A DNA stretch of 64,000 bases from Lutjanus erythropterus. Lineage: Eukaryota > Chordata > Actinopteri > Lutjaniformes > Lutjanidae. A program made the position numbers and the translations under genes. Below the pieces are notes generated by a model, which saw nothing but the letters and a program-made list of their open reading frames with translations, searched no databases and was not told the DNA's origin. Shown piece by piece: positions 1 through 11,500 of this stretch. The stretch spans positions 23,025,158-23,089,157 of the forward strand of contig CM034612.1 of the NCBI GenBank assembly GCA_020091685.1, given 5' to 3'. Each line of letters begins with the position of its first letter. The first letter of the stretch is position 1.

Positions 1-3
1 ATA

Positions 4-63
<60 letters not shown>

Positions 64-64
64 T
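1..64. repeat. AT dinucleotide microsatellite
   Basis: Nearly uninterrupted AT repeat with two interspersed AC units; it begins at or before the window edge. Confidence 0.95.
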
Positions 65-469
65 CAATTTTAAAAAACAACAACTTCAGAATCAAGTAAA
101 AAGGAGAGGGTTTTAGTGCTATAGGTAGCACTGATTAGTTTACTTCCTCTTTGGGCAGAGGTGTTTGACAGTGGAACATGGTCCAACTTTCTGTGTAGGA
201 CCTAACGGCCAAAATCAGTCAATGTGTTGAAGGGTAAGTGAGCAAAAGGTTTCCAAGGGCTGGTTTGACGATCCCAAATAAAAAGCCTGGTTAGCTAAGG
301 ATTCAAAATGGGAAAAGAAAGCTAGATGTGAAATATGGTCTGACAAATCTACTGAGAAGTCTGGAAATTTGAGCCTGGAATTTTGAAATGTGTAGGAACC
401 CTGGATGGCATCAGAGGGAAAGTCAGAGGAGTACCAAAGTTATTTTAATTCATCATGAGGGCAACATGA

Positions 470-860
470 ATGGCTGTATCAAATTTTGTGGCAACCCAAC
501 GGTTCGAGATATTTCACTCACAACCACAAAATTCAAACTTGTGATGGCACTCGAGGAAAAATGAACAAGGCCTGAAATGTACTTCAGAATGGATGCATAC
601 ACAGACAGCTATGGACACCAATGACCTAGTAGTAATTCTAAATACCAATATCTAGAGTCCACTTTGAGGACACACTCCATACTTGCAATAGATAGGCATC
701 TACAGGATTTGTTAAGTAGCCATGTGTACAAGTCCTCGCTGTTCTAACAAATTGGTGGTGCACAGATATCCACACAGAGCCTACACACATCCAAAGTACC
801 AAAATACCAGCCAAAGTAGCAGACTGACTGACTAATATTGCCATCTAAAGAGCCACTAGA
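470..860 (+). repeat. interspersed repeat fragment, same family as 58,920-59,745
   Basis: Contains the modules 'ggttcgagatatttcactc', 'accacaaaattcaaacttg', 'gcactcgaggaaaa' and, at the end, 'gactgactgactaatattgc' with 'agagccact', which correspond to the copy near 59.4-59.7 kb. Diverged and interrupted in the middle. A repeat of this kind is common in percomorph noncoding DNA (recollection); its class is unknown to me. Confidence 0.45.
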
Positions 861-3267
861 ATGTCTAATAAAACTTGTAACAGTATTTTGTCTGAAATGT
901 AATTCCTAAGGATGCAAATTTAACTATCTGCCTGTGTTGGGTTACTGCTCCACAGAGCAGCTACAGATCCTCACCCCTGTACAGGCCTGTTTGGCATGGC
1001 AGGACTTACACCTGACACCAGCTTACCCGATACACATGACTACTAGAGCAGGTAGACGTGGTGCACAGGTAACTTCATCCAGCCAGTCAAGCCAAAGAGC
1101 TGATACTCAAACAATGTTCACATTTGTAGACTTAATGGTCCTGCATGTCCCTGTGACAGGAACACTTTGTAGAGAAGGGTGGATAAAACTTACATATATG
1201 GATGTTTTATTCCCTCCTGTTTAAAGCAAAATATGGAGTTTATGTTTGCTGGGAATCTAGAGGGCAAAAACTGTGTTCACTGGAAGGCAAAAGGCAGGAT
1301 TGAATGATTGAAATCGGACACAGTGTTTACAGTAGGTTAAAGCCATGGCCATTTGTTCAGTCAGTGAATGTGGTGAGGTTAGGATTTGCCAGAATCAGTA
1401 CTTATTAACAAGAGTCAATCCCAGCTTCACTGGAAATAACTTTAAAAATGACCCAGATGATGACTATACTTAGCAAATGTTTCTCAAGTGCCTCTCAAAT
1501 GCCATCGGAGCAGCAGAAATGGACTTTTCCTCTGCAAGCAGGTTAATTAGGTCTGGGAACTGAATTATACATCCAGAACAGCCTAATTACCTGTGTTAAT
1601 TAAAGCACACTTGAGTCAGGCAAGCAGAGTCGCAGATTTATCAGTTTTAAGATTAATCAGTTAGCTGAGGGACAGTTGTTTTGGAGGGGATTACACTGTT
1701 TATGTCCCTGAGCTACCTTGGATGAAATGTCTCCGTGGACAGTTGGCAGCAGGTTTGGTATGATGCCAGCTGAATGGCATAAGTTTTTAAAGGTCTGAAA
1801 TGAGAGAATGAAATGTAAAATAGGACAGGTCAGCTGAAAGGAAGATGCCAGTGGACTGTGCTAGGATCAACAGCAGACAACATGCCTTGCAGACTGGGTT
1901 TCAAACAACAGGACCAATGCCAAGCCTATTAATTTCTCCAGAGATACAGTAACCACTGGTGGCCTTGCAGAATCCTTTTTAAGGCACACTATCTTGTCAC
2001 TTGTCTTAGTAGTTGGCTGTGGTGAGCCTTATTGTTCCTCCTAAGGTTTGTGGTATTTTTAGCAGCTGTTTCATGACTACATTGCTTCTGTTCTGATAAA
2101 GCAATGCATTCATTTTTCTTCTTAGCCTCATTGTAATGAAAATGGGCCCAAAAATCATCTTGTTTCTTTCCCTCCCAAGCTTTATTGTTGTCACTGTTAA
2201 CTTTAACTTACTTTCTGTAAAATAGTTGATCTTAGTTACCTGCAGCAGGGTCCTGACTCTGCTCGTTTTGTGCTGCCCAGGGTATTGTTCGAAAATAGTA
2301 CCTTAAAGTTTTCTTGCTTCATCATGTTAATTATGTTCACAGTTTTCCTGAAATAGTCCTTCCACATTTTATGCATTTATCAGACACCACAGGCATGTAA
2401 TATAGCCATACTTTTGAACATTTTAGTGACTAAACCATGCGTGCACAGCACATTAAATAGAACTGTTCCATTGGGGGGAAAAAAACAGTCTTTGTCTCTT
2501 TTTTGTCACTGACAATTAAGTGATATTTTGGGAACATTTAGTCTTGTTTTTTTTCATCAACAATATTGCATGTTGATTGCAGTTAGTGTTTAATGACGTC
2601 TTGGCCATCTCATCATTGCCTCATCGAAGAAGAACAGTCATGATGAACATATGTAGTCATAGTTTTCATTCACAAAAAATAATACTGCTGATGGCCTCAA
2701 CTATCTTTTACAGCTTTTTAGCACAGCAACTTAACAAGTTTTCCTTTTTCAAGTCAAAAGCTCCAACTGGCTACTTAAAGAATGCAAAAGAACTCACTGT
2801 CCAAAGGGCATCTGAAACATATCAAAATATAACAGCTTTTTGTCTTGTCTGAGGAACATTTGTTCCTAAAAGCACAGCTGGGTTTGGACCATTGAGATAA
2901 CATTTCAAGGAAACAGTGTCCTAAGTGCGTCACAGATGTCTGCCAGCAAAGCAATTTACAGTCAGTATTACCTGCTCGGTCACAGACAAAGCATTTGGTT
3001 CAGGCACGATTTAACTGTGCTGAGGAGAAGCGCACGTTTCAATGCAGCACTCAGTGACCCCTGCCACCACGCCGGAGCCTTTTCCATGTGACACTGAATC
3101 TGATCCTGTAAAAGCTGAATATTGTAAATAGCAAATATGACAATATGAAGATGTATTGAGTGAAAGTAATTGGCTTTCTTTGTTTACATCTATAATAGAA
3201 TTTATTTGGATCCACTGAGCGTTTGTGTGATAAAGTGCTTCCTTCTGTCCTCAACAAAGCTTATGTT

Positions 3268-3290
3268 TTGTGTGTGTGTGTGTGTGTGTG
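3268..3290. repeat. GT microsatellite
   Basis: About eleven GT units in a row. Confidence 0.9.
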
Positions 3291-4455
3291 CACAGTCTGG
3301 AGCCTTGCTGTCACGGTTTACAAGCTGTATAACCTGGGTGATGAAGACAAGAATAGTGTGATTAGAGAAGGGGAGGGTATGTAAATTCAGTGTTAGAAAG
3401 GGACATTTCATGGCTATTAAAGGGAACATTTGTTAACAACTTGTGGTCATTGTAGGCCAGTAAAACAACAAAGAGCCTTTCATATTGATGGAGTTCCCCT
3501 GTACAGATGCTTACATGCACTAGTACATATTGCATCTGACTTTCACGGTGGTGAACCCACTTCACAGCAGCGTGGGAAATGGACTGTGTTTTCCAAACTG
3601 CAAGCTTGTCCTCCTACAGAAAATAAGCCTTGCTAGCCTTGATTCTGATACAGAGTTCTTGTTTTTTTCTTTATAGCAAAGACTAATGTATAAAACCATT
3701 AAGCAGCCAATGAGAACAAGCTACAGCTTTCTATCATATCACATGCTCCTCATCAGCTTTATCTGCTCAAGGTGGTGGGACAAACTCAGCACATTTATTA
3801 TTTGCTTTACACAAACTTTAAAGTGGGAAAAATCTGCGATAAGGGTAAACTCTGATCTAAAGCCCAAAATGGTCCCAAAAAAGACCTTGTGGTGAGATTG
3901 TTTACTTAATTGGTTCTTCCAAGGTCAAGAATGAGACACAAGTCAAGAACTTAGACTCAAGTTACCATTAAGCTGAAATCAAATATCAAGGATGGCTCAA
4001 TGCTATTTTTTGTCCCTGATATTGATACAGCAACCTACTGTCCCTACTTTTCCCTCTCAAAACAGCTTACTTAATAATATATTTGTATGGATGGATGTGT
4101 AGGATAATGGATTGTATTGGATTATACTTTTTTCACCTATATCGGAGTGTTCAGTGATTTTGGCCAGTATTGGATCCATATCGATACTAAGAAACATATC
4201 GGAGCATTCTTTTCAAATATAATCTAAAAATGTCGATTAGAATTAATGGAATTTATTCCTTTGTTGCTTTTGGTGGCTGAAAGCAAAATTTGAACAAACG
4301 TGCTTAGTGATTTTGATTTGATAAGCAGATGTAATACTGTATTCAGATTCAGTAACATAGGCTAGAGTAGTCAGTGGCTCTCTGTTGTCACACAAACCAG
4401 CATGTCCTCTGAACTGGTAAATTAGGAACAAACAAACAGTCAACGGTGAAACAGT

Positions 4456-4695
4456 TTACTGGATCAAAAATTTATTTGGCACCTCTGCTTGTTTTACTCC
4501 CAATAGCTCTGCTCTTACCACCATAGCTGGCAGCACAGATGCTGCCAGTTGGGCACTCTGTTCATACCTGGCTGTGTTAACCACTGGCTGGAAGGCAGGA
4601 ATATCATTAGCAGCTTGAGCTTCTGCCTGTGCTTGTTGCATTTGTTCATTTGTGGTCTGTTTCTCATACATACACATTGATTTAGTCTCTAACAA
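4456..4695 (-). other. exon-like open stretch of unknown identity
   Basis: 79 codons on the minus strand, Gln/Ala-rich in the middle (EQMQQAQAEAQAANDIPAFQ, then PVVNTARYEQSAQLAASVLP). A donor-like site (ATGGTG|gtaaga) lies at about 4,518. The composition looks protein-like rather than random. It is not an osbpl8 exon (opposite strand, no match). It may be a fragment of a mobile element or retrocopy. Confidence 0.2.
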
Positions 4696-5099
4696 GTGCT
4701 TTGGTTATGAGGACATTTTTTTAATATGTGAAAATCTGGAATTTCCAAAACGTGGTTGTACAATTTCCATAGCTGTTGCAAGAGAAGAAAAAGACACTTA
4801 TCTTAACCAAATCCTCCCTGTGTTTCTCCCACCACCCACTTATGTCATGAGAGTGAGGGGTGAGACTAAATTTGCCTGGAGCAATATTGAGAAAATATTA
4901 ACAGGCATCGCAGACGTCATAGACATGTCACCCCAGTGACTAATCCTTTGAAACAAAGCTGAAAAGCGGTGAAGTGGTCCTGTGAATCAAAAAAATCATG
5001 AATTAAAAATGCAGCGAGAGATTGAGCAGAAGAGAAAGATGAGACATGGAACATAAGGGCTATTTTCAAGCTAAGATGCAGCTCTCCTACCCATCCGGA

Positions 5100-5448
5100 G
5101 GAGAGCGAGTAGGAGGGGCTCGGCTTATTCGTTATTAAGTACTTACAGGCTGCTGCTTTCATACACACTCACAGAGCAGAGAGCCAGAGTGTGTGTGAGG
5201 GAGACAGGGAGCAGTCCGCTGAAGGAAGCGTAGAGGAAAGCAGCATACCGCGCTGGTCCAATGCCTGCTATCTGAGCTACTCTGTGTGTGTGTTTGTGTG
5301 TGTGTGCATTGGTCGATTTATCCACTTGGCTCACTAGCTGCGTGGGACAGATCGGACTCTTTCCCGACCCTCCTCGACCTTCTACCCTTGAGTTTCCCCA
5401 CCCCACCCTTCCTTCCTCCCACACTGCGAGGGAGCTCCCGCCGTCCCG
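5100..5448 (+). promoter_or_regulatory. osbpl8: probable promoter / 5' UTR of osbpl8
   Basis: This stretch is richer in G+C and CpG than its AT-rich surroundings. It has a CCAAT box (5258-5262), an inverted one (ATTGG, 5308-5312), a GT microsatellite between them, and a C/T-rich run (about 5360-5420) just before the first ATG. No TATA box is evident. The transcription start cannot be fixed from sequence. Confidence 0.45.
5282..5306. repeat. GT microsatellite in the osbpl8 leader
   Basis: Two GT runs separated by one TTT interruption, between the CCAAT and inverted CCAAT boxes of the presumed promoter. Confidence 0.85.
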
Positions 5449-5599
5449 ATGATGAAGGAGGAGGGCCTCCTGAGTCGTCGCCGTTTCTCCACGTGCGGCG
5501 GGACAGCGTCACTTCGACCTCCACACCCGGATGGACGCAAACTCATCCGCAATGCCTCCTTCGGGGGCTATAACGAGCTGTCACCCATCTCGCTGCCAG
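5449..5599 (+). CDS. osbpl8: osbpl8 coding exon 1 (residues 1-50, phase 1 end)
   Basis: Starts with two adjacent ATG codons (5449 and 5452); the product begins [14 protein letters not shown] and ends ELSPISLP before donor CCAG|gtgggt. It is basic and Ser/Arg-rich with no known domain. It resembles the mammalian ORP5 N-terminus (MKEE-LRRRFS, DPRKLTRN, NELYPLSPG, recalled), not the acidic N-terminus of mammalian long ORP8. Its phase-1 end matches exon 2, 14.7 kb downstream. Confidence 0.8.
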
Positions 5600-8500
5600 G
5601 TGGGTGTATGATGGTCTGGGGAGTGTTGCTGGCCCATTAGTAGACCCTGTAGTTTTACCTCATGGGTGACTAGCATCTCTGTAGTTGTAATTTTAAAAAG
5701 TGAGCAGACCTCTAAAACTCTTTTAAAGTGTGTGGACTGATTGGCTGTGAAGAAGGTGTTTCAAATAGGTTTTGTTCAGATGCACAGTTGACTATGAGTA
5801 GCTTGCATTCAGTGACTACATTCAAACTGAAAATGAAAAGATTTCTAGTGATCAGTATACTGTAAGCTTGTTTGGACTCGGCTGACTTGCTCAGTCTTGG
5901 CTTTCAGAGAATGGATTCAGATGGGTTTGGATGAGATTGGCTGGTATGACTAACATGTTTGCTCTTAAGTTTCTGCAACAAAAGCACATTGTTCATGATA
6001 TCTGTGAGAAGGACACCAAAAAACACATTTGAATGCATTGCCTTCATCAACACAGTCGAGGGGAAACTTTCTCTTACTGTGTATGTTCTGTATTTGGATA
6101 GAAAATATATTTTTTTCTTACTGATTAAAACAAATGGAAGTAACTGCAAAATAAAAGATAAAGTCAAAATTATATTAGAAAAGTCTTCATTTGTGTAACA
6201 AGTTATAGATTAGAATGATACTGCCACTATTACACTCAAGTCTCCTTTTAAATGATTTTTAAAATCATTTTGGACTTGTCATAGGAAAAGAGTTGGAAAG
6301 CAAGTCCAGAGTATATTAGAGCACGCAGAATGACGGTATGTTTAGACTAGTGATGACAAACCATCAGGCTGCAAGTTATTTTCAATGGAAGTTAGCGAAA
6401 TGAAGCCAGAAACTGACACCCATCACTTGGGCGTGGCTTGCTAGAAATCTCAGCGCTCTCAGCACTTATTTTCCGTTTTAAACAGAGAAATACAACTGCA
6501 CATCTTCTGAATTCGAGTTTCTCTCCTTTAATGAACTAAGATGACCTTAATCGGCTCGTTAACTCCTCGGAAAACACACTTCATTCAAACTCGACAGAAA
6601 AACATGTAAAACTCACCAAAACCATCCTTTTTAGTCTGACTCTGCAGGCTGTTTTCCTCTCACTTGTCACCCAGCTTAGTGCACTCATGGTCAGCTGAGT
6701 GGGTGTGTACTGCGCTGTACAGAGCAGTGGCTTTCACTCTGCAAATTATTACTTTAGCAAAATAAAGTGATAAATATCGCCCTAAAAATCATCCAAAAAA
6801 GCAATCGGCGATGGATTCAGCCCATCGTCGACTGACGATATAGTCATCCAATCGCCCAACCCTAATTGTACCCGGCCACATTTTGCCATTTTGTAGCCAT
6901 GTTGCTAGTAATATGAACATACAGTAAGGCAAAAAGAGACCCCATTTACACCTGGTATTAAAATGCAGTCTGTGTCCGTTATCCAGATAAGGAAAAACAA
7001 AGTGTAAAGTGTAAATGCTTTGCGATTGAAATGTGATCAGATCTGCCTCACCACATCTGGAAGTAGTCTGGCTTGCTTTGTGTTCAGATCTTAGGCAGGT
7101 GGGAATGCTATCTGTAAACAATCTTGATAACTTATCTGGGTTCAAATCTGATGAGGCCAGTCACAACTGTTTGTTTAATATGGAGTGGGTTCTACATGAG
7201 AATTGAAAGAGAAGTGTCACCAGGCTGTACAATAATTGTATCTGGATACAGATCCCATGTTAATACCAGGTGTAAATGGGTTTATGTTTTGACAGCAGAT
7301 ATATTTTCATCATCACTGGACAGGCCTACAGTGCCGTGTGGGTTTTTTGAAGCATGTTCAACGTCTTCCTTCATTGTTTTGGACATAATTGTGGCAACAG
7401 CCTCTAAGTTTCAAGCCTCTGGGAGGGAGTTTCTCATGACAGCTGCTGAGTGACATTTGAGGGCTAGCGTTGCTAGGAGATGCACTGTCAACTTCTGGGG
7501 TGAGCTTTTGAAGGGAGCGTTTCATAATTATAAATTCTGTGAACACAGATGCAAGACGCTCAGATGCCTCCTTTTCACAACAAGCCCACAGAGTGTTGGC
7601 ATCAACTGTGATTTAAGACATCTGTTCCACTACAATATCCAACATTTGGGTGCTTTTGAATTTGCTTTCCACTCACAAACTCTTAGTTGACAACTTCCAT
7701 CTTGGAAGTAGAAGCTAATTAGCACAGCTTGTTAATGTTAGCACTGATTAATAATTTTCATTCATGTTACTTCAATACCTGCTGAATCATCAGCAGTTGC
7801 AGTTACACAAGAAGGGAGTTGTCATTTGGGCTATGCGTGATTAGTCAACTACATGATTAAATGTTGCCACCCTCACTAGTCGGCCCCAGAAATACTAGTC
7901 AGTAGCAAAGTCGGACAGATGACAGCTCATAAAACAGTGCTGTTTGGCACAGTGTTTTGATGTAGAAAATGGAAGTAATGTTGAATGTAGACTGTGACAG
8001 AATAAACTGATATATAACCATTGGACCAACATGTGACCACATTAAGCATAGACACGGACATTAACCTGCAAGCAGACCAGGCTGCTGCTGCTAGCAGTGC
8101 TAACGTTCTAACGTTAACGATCTCAGATTGGACACTGAGGAGTGGCTGTCCTGCAGCTGGTTAACTGCCTGTGTCCTTCAAAGTTGATTTTTAGGTCCCT
8201 CACTGGATGTATTAAGGAGAACTTGATACAGCATTTGTTCCTGTAAGAGCTGCTTAGTGGTGCATGAAGCCAACCTTTGCATTGTGCAACCCACAGAGCA
8301 AGCGCAGTAGATACTTTCTTCGGCTGTTTGGCCTCTGCTAACTTGAATGAGGATAAAAAGATTTAATTGTACAGCTCTTCTAGACTTTCCAAATGTTATT
8401 GGGCTGAATGGATCTAGTCCTGATATTGAAACCATTGAGTCATTTCACCGAGGAAGAAAAACTGTATCCACCATTTTACAGCTGCTTCTTTCAAATCTAA

Positions 8501-11500
8501 GTTTATGGGGAAAAGTCTTTTTGGGCCACATTGCATCCCATGACGTTGTCATTACACGGTTTGGTCTATGTCAAACTGCCTGAAAAGCTCTGCACTTTTC
8601 CTGTGGGTTTGCTTCCCACTCACAAAAATGTTGCACCAGTCACATTAAATTGTTACTTGGAACCAAAAATGAAGCCCCCCTGGAGAACATAAATATAGAG
8701 TGAAGTATCACAGTAGAAAAACAAATAAAACTTCCTCCAAAAGTTGTGTCGTTTTGCTGAAATGGTACAAAAAGGTACTGATTTTGTAGCAAAACTAAAT
8801 TTAAATTTCTGCTCAACTAAAAACAAAAAGGAAATGGTCATTTGTTAAAAGTCACAGCAATGATAATGATAAATGCTTTGAATCAGGCAACACACTGTAT
8901 TTGTTACATCACACTTTTGCTTGGTCATACAGTGGCTGTGAGACGTTTGTTTGGGAAACTTTTCCTCAAGGACACTCTCTCCTCACAGTTCAGAGAGTAA
9001 AACTTATAACCATTATGGGCTGTTAGTTTGAAGAGGCCAGAGCAAACTGATGAATGAATGAAGATAGCTCAGGCTTCAGCTCATTCGCCTTGTTTTCACA
9101 CAGGTTCCAATGATACCTCTATGAGAGGGCAATGATAATCCCTGTTTTTAGAAGTGCACCAAATCCCATAGAACATTTAGGATTAAATCAATTTAGTGTT
9201 CATTTGTAAATCCCTTCCTCTGTGATCTTTACTTTGTGCGTCCTGCTGAAAAGGACACAAACCTGGAGGCAGACAGCTGGCAGCCCCTGGAACTCTCACA
9301 GAGTGGATGTTCTCTGTTCCACCTTTGCAGATGACTGTTTTTAACCTTTATTAATCCAGGAAAGGCTGACTGTGCACAAACACTCCCACACACTTTCATG
9401 CCGTAGTTCGGGCTTATGCATCCTAGCACAACCTCAGTCCTTTGTTGTTCGCCAATGAGCAGCTCAGTCAGATAAGTGCTCTGCTCAAGGGCATCTCGAC
9501 AGCAGTTATCGAGGAACAGGAGATTGCTCGTCATTGTCAGTCTCTCCTCAGACCTCTCCATGTCTGGGGATTCAGGCTGGTGACCTTTTGGCCACGAGCC
9601 CACTTCTTTCTCCTCTAAACCAGCACCTCCTCCAGCAAAACAAATAACTTGAGCCGTGAGGCATTGTCTGAGTCATGATGTTTTTCTCGCAGTCAGTTCC
9701 CAGCCCAGGCTCCATTCATCCTTATTTTAGATGCTCAGCTAACAGGCACCAGTTTTAGACAGACTGCAGGACACAACTGGTGCAGGCAGGATGCACTTAC
9801 TCACTTTGTTTTTTTGTTTTTTTTCCTTTTTACCTTCCATTACTTTTTAAGTCTGTCTCCCTGTTTTTTACATGCACACTGGCTAGCCTTAACATATGCA
9901 GGATTTTACTCTTTGAGGCTGCATCTCAACGTGGATGATTGATGACTCATTTTGTTTGTCTGCTGGCAGTTCGTGTGGTGTCAAAAGCTCTGCTTTGTGC
10001 TTATGCTTGCCAGTCAAGGAATTGTCTCTTTAGCCATTTAATTTCCTATTGTGAGTGGGGCTGGGTATCTTTTATAATTTTCATTAGCTGCAGGTATAAT
10101 GCCTAAAATGAGTTTCTGTCCTTATATTCAGACTTTACAAACATTTTGATAATCGATGGACTGTTCCACTTCAGGACTCAAGAATCAAGATTGCTCTTTC
10201 ATGAGACCATTTCAAGGACTTGGTAAAAAGCCTATCAGCAGCAATTTGGGACACTTGCAAGCAATCCAAGGAAGTCTGGGCAGGTGAAAAGGGAATTGTT
10301 GTTGTCAATACGAGTAAAATAACTGCATGAATAATCATCTCTACCTCAGCAAGGGATGTGATGGCCCTGAGATCAGCAATGTTCCACGGATGGTAGAAAC
10401 AGGAACAAACCACACAATTTACATGCTGGTGAAGACTCAAAACCAAAGAAACACATAAGAAAAGCTTTGGTAATAGAGGGTAGATTTAGAGCTGAGACTT
10501 TGTCTCACCTTCAGGACAGTTGAGGCGATTATGGCGAACAGACAGTTTTAAATGAGATGCATAACTGAGTGTCTGCACTGCGATGGTAAGAGTAACCAAC
10601 AGTCACTGAAAAACTCCTAGTAAGAGGAGAACTGCTCTAGGTACCCACCTACTGCCTGAGCCTCTCAACCTAGATACAGTGCTCCACAGTATCGAAGGCG
10701 GTGCTAAGATCCAATATTACCAACACAGAACACTCCTGCATTGCTGTATTCATCTTTAGCAACTACTTTTTCTAGGACCTTAGAGAAGGGCTCCAGACTT
10801 AACGTCTCCCACTGGTAGCACTGGTTTTGGTCATTTTGTGCAGGTGCACATTAACATTTAACAAACCTAATAAATACTTGTATTTCACTGTCACGTTTGC
10901 GGGCTCAAAGTCACAGCAAAGCCCTGAAAGTGACTGGAAACAAGCACAGACATACACAGACAAGTCCACTGCCCAGCTGATGTTAGCTTAGCATCCCAGA
11001 CTGATTAAAGAGATATGCATGTGCATATTTGTAAGTCCTGCTGGTGCTCCTAGTTGTAAAACTCACAAAAAAAGGTTGCAAAACACAACTAAATGGTCAC
11101 AGTTTGGAGCCCTGCCATAAAGGTAACTTAGAAATAGGGAAGGGAGGAAGAGTTTAATAACAAATGGCTGCAGGAAGATAAGTTTTGGAGGTCACTGGTG
11201 CCAGCAGGAAATAAAGCAAGGTCTAACTTATGCATGAAGACTTTCATGGTTGAGACCATTGGGGCAAAAGCTGTTAAATCCCACATGAAATCTAAAAACA
11301 CAAGCGGCAGCTAGTGGGGCTATGCTAATGGTTAATTTTTTTCACAAAGCAGTCTAACTCCTGCAAGAGTCTGCATTGAGCAATTGTGTCACTGCCAGAA
11401 ACACAAAGGGCTTTTTTAAGTTGAATTGGACTTCAGAAATCATGCAAGAGCCCTGAAATATCAAAAGATGGGACACCAGGTCACTGCCTGCAGTCTTTAA

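Larger units (their letters stand above)
64..5099. other. upstream noncoding region
   Basis: AT-rich sequence with no open stretch that I can link to a protein family, apart from the exon-like stretch at 4,456-4,695. Holds the repeat fragment at 470-860 and the GT microsatellite near 3,270. No RNA gene seen. Confidence 0.5.

Noticed and set aside
3170-3361. Open stretch running through the GT microsatellite, with a 'gtgcacag' acceptor look-alike
   Set aside because: The peptide is driven by the repeat (CVCVCVC); no donor in phase and no osbpl8 homology.
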